From positions 3,348,001 to 3,412,000 of the forward strand of contig NC_015276.1 in assembly GCF_000192865.1 (NCBI RefSeq): a DNA stretch of 64,000 nt. Reading direction: 5' to 3'. Under the pieces are notes generated by a model. The model was given only the letters and a program-made list of their open reading frames with translations. It did not search any database and was not told where the DNA came from. Below, piece by piece: positions 8,801-16,746 of this stretch. Made by a program: the position numbers and the translations under genes. Every line of letters begins with the position of its first letter. Position 1 is the stretch's first letter. The DNA is from Marinomonas mediterranea MMB-1. Lineage in GTDB: Bacteria; Pseudomonadota; Gammaproteobacteria; Pseudomonadales; Marinomonadaceae.

Positions 8801-9995
8801 CTAATAATTTTGGGCTGTCTAACACCTCGATCAATGCTCTTCGATACTCTAATGCTTTAAAAATAATGTCATCGCACGCTTGAGCATTGAGGGTGTCTTG
8901 CATCAGATTTTTGTCCAGCAATTCACGTTCTTCTACGCGTTTATCCAATGCTTCGCGCTCATCTTCACTCAAATCGTCTCTCTGGAGTTGCTGATCGATG
9001 GGGGCAAAGTAGTGCTGATTCAGCAAGGTCGCCAGACGGCAGTCCGCCACTTTTTGACGAAGCTCATCGGCGTTTTTACGATGCAGTGGGTGAGCATCCG
9101 CTGGCAACTCCGCATTGGTCATGGTCTTTACCAAACTACTGAGCAAATCAATCATTTCTGACTGAGCTTCTGCGTAGTACCTCGCTTGACCAATTGCGTC
9201 CTCAATAACCACGAATGGCACACTCTGCTGTAGTTGCAGCAATATGTGCTTGCGGTATTCGGGGTCGAACTCTTCGGATTCTCTAAGCCGTATTGGGCTG
9301 CTTTCATCAAGCCCTTCGAAATGCATTCTATAAGCGCTAAGGTGTTCCAAAAGCGTAAGGCGCTGAGTGCGCTGTTTTTCACAAAACTCATCACTGTAGG
9401 AGGTTACGGCACGCTCGCGTCCCTCATTTGGGTAGTTCTGGCGCGGGTCTTCGTCGTTCATTCCACCAAGTTGGTCAATCCGCTCCCAGCTCCATTGCTG
9501 CTCAGAAAAACCCACCTGAACAACCGCATCTTCGTCATTAATACGTGCGGGGAGCACCACTTCTCGACAAACTTCGCCGGTAGCGGCTCTTGGGTAGGAT
9601 CGTCTCTCGTAGGCCAAATTAACATCTCGGTAGTGACAACCTGTTTGGCCTTCACTAACGACCTGTAACTCTCGCCAAAGATACCCATTCAGGTAAATAT
9701 ACAGCCACCCATCTCTTAGCGGCCTGTTGTATTGTTCTCGTTCAGGGTCGATTGTGTCGTAATCACGAAAAGCAAAGTAAGCTGGCACCAGTGCGACTTG
9801 CTGGGTTTCTTGCGGCTCCTCTTTGGGGACGGGAATCCCTCGATAAAGCGGAATCTTATTGTGCCCGTGTTTGTCGTCACGAAATATAAGCGATAATTTT
9901 TTCTCGCCTTCTGTGACATTTTCCATAACCATTTCCCGAAGTCTTGGGTCTTCGGTTACTTTTCCAGAGGAAGCTAGCGCTAAGCTTTGTACCAT
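5838..9995 (-). CDS. VasX-like T6SS effector, large pore-forming-type protein
   Basis: The product has 1385 residues. The N-terminal ~200 residues resemble the VasX N-terminal region that couples effectors to the T6SS tip (VALVPAYFAFRDYD, RPLRDGWLYIYLNGYLW). A long helical part follows, with heptad-rich coiled coil at about residues 580-760 and again near 860-970. Strongly hydrophobic helices lie at about 1060-1145, including AAAALPMLASMALTLNIAGF, and a beta-rich domain of ~200 residues ends the protein. Coiled coil plus late membrane helices fit a membrane-disrupting effector acting in the target cell envelope. It lies 40 bp after the PAAR-like gene. Its last ~120 codons are duplicated twice downstream. 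The membrane-targeting mode is inferred from family resemblance. Confidence 0.8.
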   Translation of the reverse strand: MVQSLALASSGKVTEDPRLREMVMENVTEGEKKLSLIFRDDKHGHNKIPLYRGIPVPKEEPQETQQVALVPAYFAFRDYDTIDPEREQYNRPLRDGWLYIYLNGYLWRELQVVSEGQTGCHYRDVNLAYERRSYPRAATGEVCREVVLPARINDEDAVVQVGFSEQQWSWERIDQLGGMNDEDPRQNYPNEGRERAVTSYSDEFCEKQRTQRLTLLEHLSAYRMHFEGLDESSPIRLRESEEFDPEYRKHILLQLQQSVPFVVIEDAIGQARYYAEAQSEMIDLLSSLVKTMTNAELPADAHPLHRKNADELRQKVADCRLATLLNQHYFAPIDQQLQRDDLSEDEREALDKRVEERELLDKNLMQDTLNAQACDDIIFKALEYRRALIEVLDSPKLLAALHDFHSLERAHWFCLLHLMSDLIERLSQPVALAYKDLFLDLDDYALHLENDLGVEFIRRLTGTHLTLEPHPIKSLLFPKLKGDQDDPLAIDMTTPAPDALQFDPNKSQTTMAGLKGGEYLNWPPIKVNGRTVNMQEFVSQALARFTLSLATVPPLPEQAHPAESTMLQAWRFMGHAVHAYGARVSEKAHANVSSIQNAEIEIGSSKEKIAEEKAKRSGNQKRFEELSQKQGELNKKINEAKKSLKDSQNNLADAQSYRKQNLEGYGSIEKLKNANIVAYSRVLVLDEQIALLAEEQTGLRREISHTQQKQQQVNNALKNVDTQIQALKQSKGVLSASTLKSVRNLKKHNASVASLYALMAGDQLEVLHISHNDLLADRIPDGLMPMSMPGRLKRLEEMLDIAKRFKNHKGEWANVEIDANRQVRVPVDLAINDMDRLQQYLAYITHSQLDDVVKDSQSRVKQVALKMGAISDERAKVSDEIAENEKRAKRIENNEKRLAEIEKQITRDKQGVYHLGAMSSGNGKVLTETQNLIDKSSNKILELEGTIEKYQGILDQGHLQRHFKGRMNTLMYLNGGMMVFESYNLSSAAESFIDDRSYRKFIDFGSALIDFAATLFSAIQYVHEAKYGTAKQIKKRLYGSQADTQKFVKTLAVDEKILSRSVRIQTFSIGFNAASGVLSAIISGIDGYNRWLVGDKDAAMAYGLTSIGFVMTAAAALPMLASMALTLNIAGFLLIAGGFVMVYLFTDTPAESLLKNSPFGIDPEARFSSGGEGWTLPFGLTERPFLNWKQNREQAYHEILSFFYAPRIQFKGEWLIDKEYCEFTISTPALSNKGRYHLEIQIQPANMETWVLLAMINGATNNTLEATNSDWIRLEVDGAHHRIRLHKKLLLTFEQHTHNYGWFSPAIASEWHLRLRIKTFPNGPQATLFPGAKTHYMLPAPERDEQGRALIDDNPVSDAEAMEHSWVTMEKSVVNKFEGLGWSQG

Positions 9996-10035
9996 GTTGC
10001 TATGTCCTTATATTTATCGCTTTATATCGACTACT

Positions 10036-10566
10036 CTATTCAGAGGGCTCTTCTGCTTGCGTGTACCCGCTTGCGTTTCCGTCGCTGTATTGATCAATGC
10101 TGATTACGTTAGTTGTAATGGTTTCTAGTTCTTCTGGAGCAGTCACTGTGGCCGCTAGAGCAGGCATACCGACCGCTTGCATAAGCGGCATAGGGGGGGT
10201 GTTTTGGGCATTCGACACCATCAAATCCATGGCGCGAACCGCAGGCTCTCCTTCGATGAGTACATCAAACGAGCTGGACATAAAACAGGCTTCGCCACTG
10301 ATTTTGCCAGAAACAATTCCTTTGCGGTTGCCCGCTTCATCGCCACTGCTTTTCGCGAAAACCGATTTAACGTGACACGCTGGATTACCGTTTATTTTGA
10401 CACTGTCTGCGGTTTTATCTGCATCTGCACTTTGTGAGGCATTCATATAGGGGATCGGCACAACGGGCGGACCAACCTGTGTTAGACAAACGTCAATCGC
10501 CATTACAGTGCCATTTGAACCGGCGTGCACCGCCGTCCTGCCATTTATCAAAACATTATTCGACAT
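10036..10566 (-). CDS. DUF4150 PAAR-like T6SS tip protein
   Basis: The product has 176 residues when started at MSNNVLING; an upstream ATG in the same frame would add 19 residues inside the preceding gene. The sequence has the DUF4150 features MSNNVLINGRTAVHAGSNG, VGPPVVPIPYMN, GNPACHVKSVF and EGEPAVRAMDLM. Such proteins cap the VgrG spike and carry effectors. The start overlaps the end of the thiolase-like gene by 11 bp, and the VasX-like effector begins 40 bp downstream. The order DUF2169 adaptor, PAAR-like protein, effector is the usual arrangement for spike-loaded cargo, so this protein probably carries the effector encoded next to it. Confidence 0.88.
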   Translation of the reverse strand: MSNNVLINGRTAVHAGSNGTVMAIDVCLTQVGPPVVPIPYMNASQSADADKTADSVKINGNPACHVKSVFAKSSGDEAGNRKGIVSGKISGEACFMSSSFDVLIEGEPAVRAMDLMVSNAQNTPPMPLMQAVGMPALAATVTAPEELETITTNVISIDQYSDGNASGYTQAEEPSE

Positions 10567-11596
10567 CTTGCTTTCCTTGCTCAATCTTATATAGGTGATA
10601 GCCTTGCGGGAGCTGAGCGTCAACCAACCAAGCGCTTGTTGTGGTCGCTAACGACAAGGTTAAATAACCCAGCGCACACAGTACTCCAATACTTGCGCTG
10701 GCGACGCCTACGTAACCAAAACTGCGCGCTAACCAAAGGTGAGGCGCCTGTTCAATCGCTTGAGTATCAGTCAATTTCAGCCGTCCAATCCATTGATACC
10801 AAGCACTTTGTTGTTTGGGTAAGGCACTGACAGAGTTCACCATTAGGTGCTGCAGTGGCTCAATCTCAGCATGGTCGCTATGTAGTTCCTCCAAACGACG
10901 CCAACTACTCTGATACACCCTCAGCCTTGCAAAACGCTCATCTATGTAAGACCTGTTTTTATATGACTCTTCTTGGTTATTGTCCATGTTAGCTTTGTCT
11001 ATGTTATACATGCTTTCATTAAACTTGCTAAGCCATAAAATGGCAGACGCTTCACCTGGAACAATGCCTTCAGGGTATATTTCATTGGCAATATGGTCTT
11101 CTAATACATCAATGCTTGTTCGGTTTAACAAACTATCGACGCTCAACCAAATAACCTCTTCAAATGCTTCTAATTTGGACCAATCTTCCGGCTGGCTTAT
11201 AAAAACCTTTTCTAACGAGTCTAATCGGTTGCCGATATCCTGCAGGCCAAGCTGAAATAGCGCGTTGTTTAGGTCCTCCATAAACGTGTCGTGCTGTACG
11301 GTACTACCAAGTTGAAGTGCAATGGCACCTTCCATGGGCATGACGTCGCACGTTTTAGCAAACTCACTCAGTGCCTGTGCTGCTAGAACAGCACAACGAC
11401 TACCTGGCTCGATCACATCATCATTCACAGGACAAACTAGGCTTGAGGTAACGACTCCTTCGAAATTCACCGTTAAAGACGAACATGGAACTACACGACT
11501 GCTCGTCGTCTGAACGCCTGCATAGATTTGAGCGGGGGTTACGCCCTGCCCCGTACAAGCACTAGCAGCTTTTATGTACCAGTGACTCGCACTCAT
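10556..11596 (-). CDS. Thiolase-like (beta-ketoacyl-synthase-fold) T6SS accessory protein
   Basis: The product has about 346 residues from the second ATG (MSASHWYIKAAS), which sits at proper distance from an AAGGA site; the first ATG, nine bases upstream, abuts that site. The N-terminus (IKAASACTGQGVTPAQIYAG) resembles the ketosynthase-like proteins seen in DUF2169/DUF4150 effector clusters. I see no clear catalytic Cys-His-His set, so it is probably not an active enzyme. A hydrophobic stretch at about residues 290-320 could be membrane-associated. It overlaps the DUF2169 gene by 35 bp and the PAAR-like gene by 11 bp, which indicates one operon. The family call is tentative. Confidence 0.6.
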   Translation of the reverse strand: MSASHWYIKAASACTGQGVTPAQIYAGVQTTSSRVVPCSSLTVNFEGVVTSSLVCPVNDDVIEPGSRCAVLAAQALSEFAKTCDVMPMEGAIALQLGSTVQHDTFMEDLNNALFQLGLQDIGNRLDSLEKVFISQPEDWSKLEAFEEVIWLSVDSLLNRTSIDVLEDHIANEIYPEGIVPGEASAILWLSKFNESMYNIDKANMDNNQEESYKNRSYIDERFARLRVYQSSWRRLEELHSDHAEIEPLQHLMVNSVSALPKQQSAWYQWIGRLKLTDTQAIEQAPHLWLARSFGYVGVASASIGVLCALGYLTLSLATTTSAWLVDAQLPQGYHLYKIEQGKQDVE

Positions 11597-12614
11597 GTTC
11601 TTCATCCTTAATTTTTACAGCGGCTTGTACTTGGAACCGTTCTGAAAACCCTGCCATTGAGTGGCGATACACCAGATGCAAACGCTTTTCCTTTGTATCA
11701 ATAATCAAGGTATCAGCCTGTAAGTCCGTCGTCTGAGTTTGCTGGCGGGTGATCATCTGACACTCTATGCTCGGAATATGCAGGGGCAATGTTAATGACT
11801 CAGTGGCGGATAGCCCCTTGGTCATACCTGTTAGCTTGACACTTACCATGCCAATCAAGGTGTTTTCCAACTGTTGATCTTTGGGCGCAGAATTATAAAG
11901 CGCCTTAGGCAAAGCCGCTCGATAGGGAAACTCTCCTTCATGAAGCGCTCGCTCATCAATCTCGGGAAACAGTTTATATCGACTCTCCCAATGCAACCCG
12001 ATCGGCCCGAAACCATATGGAACGGCTTTATATCGAGGTTTCTTAATGAGATCATTCAAATGCTCAACTTGCGGCAACGGATTACCTTTGGCCTTGCCTC
12101 GAGCAACGTACCCTCGCCCTACAGGGTTAGCAAGATACACATCGTGCTCCTTGTGTGGATTCTTCCCTCCAAATGCGTACTCATATGACACTGGCAATTC
12201 TGTAATGAGCTCAGGGTTACTCGGATAATAATCTAGAAGGCGTCGTCGCCAATAGCGGGGGCCAATGACGACCAATTGCTTTTGCCAATGCTCTCGTACG
12301 GTTTTCAGCTCAGCTTTTACAAGAATTCGATGGGTTGGCTGCTCACTGTATGCGTGTGCATACAACAGTATTTCAGCGCCTTTTTTAAAGGGTACTAAAT
12401 CCGTTGTCGCATTGAGGGCAAAATTAGCAGGGTCATCTTCTGGGTATCGGTCTGCAGGTGTTAACGGTTCGCTTGTTTCTAGACAAGTAACACTGCCATC
12501 CAAATCGTATGCATAAGACGCTTTTACGGCCACTACCCAGATTTTCTCGCCTGTTGCATTCCAGCTTTGAAACGCCTGTGCCTGCAAACCTCCCTGCGGG
12601 AGTACTTCAATCAT
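11562..12614 (-). CDS. DUF2169 T6SS effector adaptor/chaperone
   Basis: The product has 350 residues with DUF2169 hallmarks: PQGGLQAQAFQSWNATGEK, a central LVVIGPRYWRRR, then LPVSYEYAFGGKNP, NPVGRGYV and GPIGLHWESR. DUF2169 proteins work in the producing cell cytoplasm, where they help load effectors onto PAAR or VgrG proteins. The start codon overlaps the stop of the preceding gene (ATGA), and the downstream thiolase-like gene overlaps its end. Its presence next to a DUF4150 protein and a VasX-like effector is the expected context. Length and motif order look complete. Confidence 0.9.
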   Translation of the reverse strand: MIEVLPQGGLQAQAFQSWNATGEKIWVVAVKASYAYDLDGSVTCLETSEPLTPADRYPEDDPANFALNATTDLVPFKKGAEILLYAHAYSEQPTHRILVKAELKTVREHWQKQLVVIGPRYWRRRLLDYYPSNPELITELPVSYEYAFGGKNPHKEHDVYLANPVGRGYVARGKAKGNPLPQVEHLNDLIKKPRYKAVPYGFGPIGLHWESRYKLFPEIDERALHEGEFPYRAALPKALYNSAPKDQQLENTLIGMVSVKLTGMTKGLSATESLTLPLHIPSIECQMITRQQTQTTDLQADTLIIDTKEKRLHLVYRHSMAGFSERFQVQAAVKIKDEEHECESLVHKSC

Positions 12615-13849
12615 GTCGCAACCTCTTTCAGTCTCGCCTGCCGCTGACGGTTAGGTTCATTGGGAAGACAGACAAAATTCGTTTGGCAGTGTGCCCATAC
12701 CGTATGTAACATCCGCTCGCTGTGAGCGCCGTAGGAATGCAAGCTCTCTATCACTAAGGCTTTTTGACTGAAAGGCTGACCTCGCCAGTACGCTAGGCTT
12801 GGATCAAGTTGACGATACTGTTTCTCGGCGTCGTCTGGACATGCCCACTCTCCGACCTCATCTCCAGCATCATCTCCAACCTTCTCTACGTTTCCGCCTC
12901 CATTACTGGTTGAGACGTGATCTCCTGATGCATCGGCATCAGAGTTGCTTCCCACCGTCTGAATGCGAGCTCTCTTTGTCAATGGTGTCGCAGTTAACCT
13001 TTCCCACAGTTCTGCGGCCTGCTTATTGAAGCGGGGGAGCTTTAACAGTTCAAGACAAAAAACGAGGTGCTCAGGGCAACCATGTAAGGCCAACTCAACC
13101 GCTTCTATATTCTCATTCTTCACTGCTTGATGTAGCGCAGACGCAAACTCTGCTCGTCCAGATACAATACTGGCTCTTAATGCCCAAGGAGACCCTGGCA
13201 CCACGTCTAACCATCGGCGCATAAATTCACTAGTTTGATGATGTCCTGACTTATTGAGCCGTAGCGCAAACCAATACAAATCGGCTTCGAACGCTTGCTC
13301 TCCGATTAACTGAAACGCTGGATTAAGCATACTGTCTACGACAAAGGTAGATTGACAGGCCAACGCAGAAAGCTGCCCCGGATAGAACAACACCCCTTTA
13401 GTCGGGCTTACTAATGAGCTTGGTTCCAGCAATGGTGAAAAACGAGCAACAAGTTTCCAAGAGACGTCGTCGGGAAGAAGAGATCGCAAAATGATATATT
13501 GAAGTACGGCCTTCCAAAGGGTAAAACCGGTAATGTCTATCGCTTCGAAAACCAGAGTTAAATGATCAAAGACGTTCGCTTCTGTTAGCTCAGTTGCGAC
13601 ACGTTCAACCTCACGGCTGAATCGAGGTTGCAATGCGAGTACACAAAGCTGGCACGTTATCGTTTTGGCGTCCGTGAAATCTATCTCATTAGGGAAATCT
13701 CCGAGATAGCTAAGATGACCTATCAGCTTTTGTCGAGTTGCCTGGTGCTGAGCGCCGTTACACGCCTTTTTGAGCAAACGTGCTCGTCGATTTATAAGCG
13801 ACTCCGCCCCCGCCAAATGCTTCTGAAAAAGCAGATCTTGATTAATCAC
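12611..13849 (-). CDS. HEAT-like protein of T6SS effector clusters (possibly TIGR02270 type)
   Basis: The product has 412 residues and is mostly helical, with no signal peptide or membrane segment. The N-terminus (FQKHLAGAESLINRRARLL) and the helical pairs towards the C-terminus (ALHGCPEHLVFCLELLKLP) recall the TIGR02270 family that accompanies DUF2169 genes. A low-complexity acidic/Ser-rich insert lies at about residues 300-335 (SNSDADASGDHVSTSNGGG). It lies 6 bp after the DUF6484-like gene and overlaps the DUF2169 gene by 4 bp, so it belongs to the operon. A scaffold or loading role is likely but unproven, and the family call rests on weak resemblance. Confidence 0.55.
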   Translation of the reverse strand: MINQDLLFQKHLAGAESLINRRARLLKKACNGAQHQATRQKLIGHLSYLGDFPNEIDFTDAKTITCQLCVLALQPRFSREVERVATELTEANVFDHLTLVFEAIDITGFTLWKAVLQYIILRSLLPDDVSWKLVARFSPLLEPSSLVSPTKGVLFYPGQLSALACQSTFVVDSMLNPAFQLIGEQAFEADLYWFALRLNKSGHHQTSEFMRRWLDVVPGSPWALRASIVSGRAEFASALHQAVKNENIEAVELALHGCPEHLVFCLELLKLPRFNKQAAELWERLTATPLTKRARIQTVGSNSDADASGDHVSTSNGGGNVEKVGDDAGDEVGEWACPDDAEKQYRQLDPSLAYWRGQPFSQKALVIESLHSYGAHSERMLHTVWAHCQTNFVCLPNEPNRQRQARLKEVAT

Positions 13850-13855
13850 GAGCGT

Positions 13856-14302
13856 TTAGTTCAAACTTACGGGTTGACCGGACAACTGATGCAACCCTGA
13901 GGATTCACTCAGAATATTTTTTCCATTTAGTCGAAGGTTACCGTTGCGATTAAGTTCTATTCGGGCATCCCCCAAAGCGACGGTTAAGCGGTCAACATGT
14001 TTAGGCATACTCACCTGCGCGTGGCCTTCCTCTTCGGTATATTCCATCACGCCACCACGGCGGCCGTGAATGTTGTCAATCACATCACGAATGATGACAG
14101 ATCCCTCTTCCGTTTCGTCGATAATAACCCAGTCTTCCACTTGTAGCTCGGGAAGCCCGCGGGCGCAATAAAGCACATCAACTTGCTTTTGCGAAAGCCA
14201 TACGGTGATATTTCCATTCGGTGAGACGGAGGCGATTTTAGTCAGGCAGCTGCTTTTTACTTTCGATTGAGATAGGACAATTGGACTTGTACTAACAGAC
14301 AT
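13856..14302 (-). CDS. DUF6484-like T6SS cluster protein
   Basis: The product has 148 residues and is the first gene of the T6SS cargo operon. Conserved-looking elements are GNITVWLSQKQVDVLYCARG, VIIRDVIDN and a C-terminal SMPKHVDRLTVALGDARIEL..NG.LRLNGKNI. These beta-rich, needle-like features are typical of DUF6484 proteins found with DUF2169 genes, and the C-terminal part looks like the repeat fold at the end of VgrG spikes. An AAGGGAA ribosome binding site precedes the ATG. The divergent oxygenase-like gene starts 252 bp away, so the promoter of this operon should lie at about 14303-14554. Confidence 0.65.
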   Translation of the reverse strand: MSVSTSPIVLSQSKVKSSCLTKIASVSPNGNITVWLSQKQVDVLYCARGLPELQVEDWVIIDETEEGSVIIRDVIDNIHGRRGGVMEYTEEEGHAQVSMPKHVDRLTVALGDARIELNRNGNLRLNGKNILSESSGLHQLSGQPVSLN

Positions 14303-14554
14303 GAATATTCCCTTAATGATTTTTATGAGCGTTCCTGCTCATCTTTATCTAAAATCAATGTGGTGTTTTAGCACCGAAATTTGGGGCGCAGTATAGAAAG
14401 GAAGCGATCGAGTGTCAACTCGGCTTAAAGGCACACTCTTAAACCTCATTGACTAAAAAGGTGGCAGATAGGCTCACTTACTCTACGTGCACTTTTATGC
14501 AAATCGAGCTATTATCCATCGCGTTCTCACTCCCTACTCACGGTTAATTCACCT

Positions 14555-15214
14555 ATGTCAGACAACGCTCACATCGACGCTCAGGATATTTGGGCAACGC
14601 CCCTGTTTTCGTTTACGTTACCCGATCACGACTTTTTAAAAGACGATCTCATCACGCACATTCGACATTCAGAAAAACAACAAGGTCGCGCCATCGACAG
14701 TTTGGTCGCTGAGACAGCCAAGCATAATTTAAGCGAAAGCACGTTTGACTTTTTAGACAGTGAAGATCCGACGGTAATGGAGCTTCGCAGGTTATTGGAA
14801 GAGGCTATTCTAGAGGTCGTAACCGACTTAAATCAGACATTTTGGCCAGACGGGGCAGAAGCGGAGAGCCATATTATAGAGTCATGGTATCACGTAACGA
14901 AAAGCGGCGGTTATCATGATATGCATTCCCACCCAAATTGTTCATGGTGTGGTATTTATTACCTCGATCCAGGAAACACGTCGGAGACAGACAGCATAGG
15001 CGGAAAAAATCGCTTTTATGATCCGAGAGTCAACGCCGATCACTTTGGAGACCCTGCTACTGCCTACATCGGAGGACATGGCGTTTGGGATATCACGCCT
15101 CAATCCGGACAAGTGGTCCTGTTTCCGTCCTATCTTAAGCATTCGGCGCTGCCTTACTTTGGAAAACAAGACCGCATCGTTATCGCCTTTAACAGTATTA
15201 CCGAGTTGTATTAG
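14555..15214 (+). CDS. TIGR02466-type putative 2OG-Fe(II) oxygenase
   Basis: The product has 219 residues. It begins with the family pattern WATPLFSFTLPDHD and carries SWYHVTKSGGYHDMHSHPN, whose HDMHSH supplies likely iron ligands. A later LFPSYLKHSALPYFG has the distal His, and an Arg follows in KQDRIVIAFNS for co-substrate binding. Such proteins are predicted 2-oxoglutarate and Fe(II)-dependent hydroxylases of unknown substrate, common in marine bacteria. It faces away from the T6SS operon and converges on the LysR gene. Substrate cannot be inferred. Confidence 0.75.
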   Translation: MSDNAHIDAQDIWATPLFSFTLPDHDFLKDDLITHIRHSEKQQGRAIDSLVAETAKHNLSESTFDFLDSEDPTVMELRRLLEEAILEVVTDLNQTFWPDGAEAESHIIESWYHVTKSGGYHDMHSHPNCSWCGIYYLDPGNTSETDSIGGKNRFYDPRVNADHFGDPATAYIGGHGVWDITPQSGQVVLFPSYLKHSALPYFGKQDRIVIAFNSITELY

Positions 15215-15270
15215 GTTTTCGCTGGCACTTGCCAGCCGCCAGAGATGTCAACCGTCAGATGGCATCTTTA

Positions 15271-16203
15271 TTATCCCGTCGTCAATTCCAGTAACCATTC
15301 ACGAAATGCTCGGATACTAGGTTCGTTTTGAGTATCTTTTAAACTGACAATGTAATAAGCGTAATCCAACGTAACCTCTGGCCCAAACGGAATGACAAGT
15401 TGTCCGTTTTTGAGCTCTTGTTCCGCCAATTGCTTTATTCCGAGCACGATACCTTGCCCGTCGACCGCTGCGTCGAGCGCAAGCGATACTTGGTTGAACC
15501 GAATACCGTGATCCGCGTTGATATGATGAACGCCCGCTAGTCTAAGCCACCCATTCCAATCTGGTCGCCCTTCGTTGGCCGTATCATCGTGTATTAGACT
15601 ATGAAACATCATATCTTCGACGTTTTGTAAGGGATGCCCTGAATCGCAAATTAATGTCGGGCTGCACAGAGGAACAATATCAACACCAAACAATTTATCG
15701 GCCCGATAATCTTTAAACTCACTTCTGCCATAAAAAATACCGATATCAATGTCTTTCTTATGAAATGACTTAGCGGGAATCATTCCGGCAGCTTCGCCTG
15801 AGCCAATCATAATGTCGCTCGCAAATACGGATAAATCGGTATTTGGATACAGGTTTGAAAAGTGCTTCAGCTTGGGGAGTAAAAATTTGCTCGCGAATGA
15901 AGGAGCGACCCATACTTTCAGCGCCGCTTGTGTATCGCAATCTCGAATTGACTGCATGGCATCATTGAGTAGATCAAAGCCAGACTCGATTTTGCCAAAG
16001 CCAGCTTTAGCAGCATCGGTCAATTCTAAGCTGTGGTGCAGCCGATGGAAAAGCTTGACACCTAAAATGTCTTCCAAGGTTTTCACTTGCTGACTCACTG
16101 CCCCAGTCGTTACATGCAGTTCATCAGCGGCTTTTTTAAAACTCCCAAGTCTAGCCGTCGCTTCAAATGCTTTAAGCGCTCGAAGGGGAAGGTAATCAGC
16201 CAT
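15271..16203 (-). CDS. LysR-family transcriptional regulator, GcvA-like
   Basis: The product has 310 residues. The winged helix-turn-helix is at residues 1-65 (LRALKAFEATARLGSFKKAA, TTGAVSQQVKTLE), and the effector-binding domain follows from about 90. The DYLPLRALKAFEA start and the TTGAVSQQV recognition helix are typical of the GcvA subgroup. It is convergent with the oxygenase-like gene and divergent from the DUF1127 gene across a ~280 bp space, where it would be expected to bind. Its target is unknown, and there is no glycine-cleavage gene nearby. Confidence 0.88.
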   Translation of the reverse strand: MADYLPLRALKAFEATARLGSFKKAADELHVTTGAVSQQVKTLEDILGVKLFHRLHHSLELTDAAKAGFGKIESGFDLLNDAMQSIRDCDTQAALKVWVAPSFASKFLLPKLKHFSNLYPNTDLSVFASDIMIGSGEAAGMIPAKSFHKKDIDIGIFYGRSEFKDYRADKLFGVDIVPLCSPTLICDSGHPLQNVEDMMFHSLIHDDTANEGRPDWNGWLRLAGVHHINADHGIRFNQVSLALDAAVDGQGIVLGIKQLAEQELKNGQLVIPFGPEVTLDYAYYIVSLKDTQNEPSIRAFREWLLELTTG

Positions 16204-16484
16204 TTAAATCAACCTCTCTTTAGCAAAGCTATAGATTATGTTTAGAACAAATCGATGGAGAGTATATCGTGATGTAACTAGAATGTGCCGCAAGAAAGCC
16301 CACGCGCTTTTCTATAGAGAAACAGGCCGAAGCACAGTAAAAGCCTCTATAAAAACAAGAATAGTCTACAACGACAACTTTCTGATTCGTGCCTGTTAAT
16401 ACGGGAGGGGAAATACCTTCTCTTCAATCGTATATTCTCATTTTTTATCCTATTTATTGTTTTTATATCTTATGGAGGCTAATT

Positions 16485-16664
16485 ATGGCACGCACAACTT
16501 TTACTACGCTCACTTCTTGGTTGATCTCACTTCAAGCCAAATTAGCGACTCGTAAAAAACACCTTTTCGTTATCAAAGAACTTGAAGCATACAGTGATTT
16601 AGAGTTATCAGGCATGGGTCTATCACGCGCCAATATACGCCGAGCGGTTACATTCGGACGTTAG
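16485..16664 (+). CDS. DUF1127 small protein
   Basis: The product has 59 residues. The start MARTTFT is chosen because a TATGGAGG ribosome binding site lies seven bases before it; longer in-frame starts lack one. The C-terminal part carries the DUF1127 (YjiS-like) pattern ELEAYSDLELSGMGLSRANI with its Arg-rich end. Small DUF1127 proteins in proteobacteria are often stress-linked, and some bind RNA or affect phosphate and carbon metabolism; the role here is unknown. It stands alone between a divergent LysR gene and the convergent spoVR gene. Confidence 0.8.
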   Translation: MARTTFTTLTSWLISLQAKLATRKKHLFVIKELEAYSDLELSGMGLSRANIRRAVTFGR

Positions 16665-16692
16665 TCTAGAGTAATTACGTGCTAGCAAAAAT

Positions 16693-16728
16693 TCTGACAG
16701 CTCCATTTAGTTAGTAGGCGCTGTCAGA
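16693..16728 (-). terminator. Rho-independent terminator of the prkA-yeaH-spoVR operon
   Basis: A 9-bp inverted repeat (TCTGACAGC / GCTGTCAGA) has an 18-base loop. Read on the minus strand it is followed by AATTTTTG, which gives the T-run after the spoVR stop codon. On the plus strand no T-run follows the stem. Confidence 0.65.
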
Positions 16729-16746
16729 GTAACACTTGAACGCGCC

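Noticed and set aside
9152..9919. Minus-strand open frames of 67-80 residues and a plus-strand frame of 144 residues inside the effector gene
   Set aside because: They are in other frames of a clear 1385-residue gene, with Cys/Ser/Trp-rich shadow-like composition.
10097..10437. Plus-strand frames opposite the DUF4150 gene
   Set aside because: They are antisense shadows of the PAAR-like gene with no ribosome binding site.
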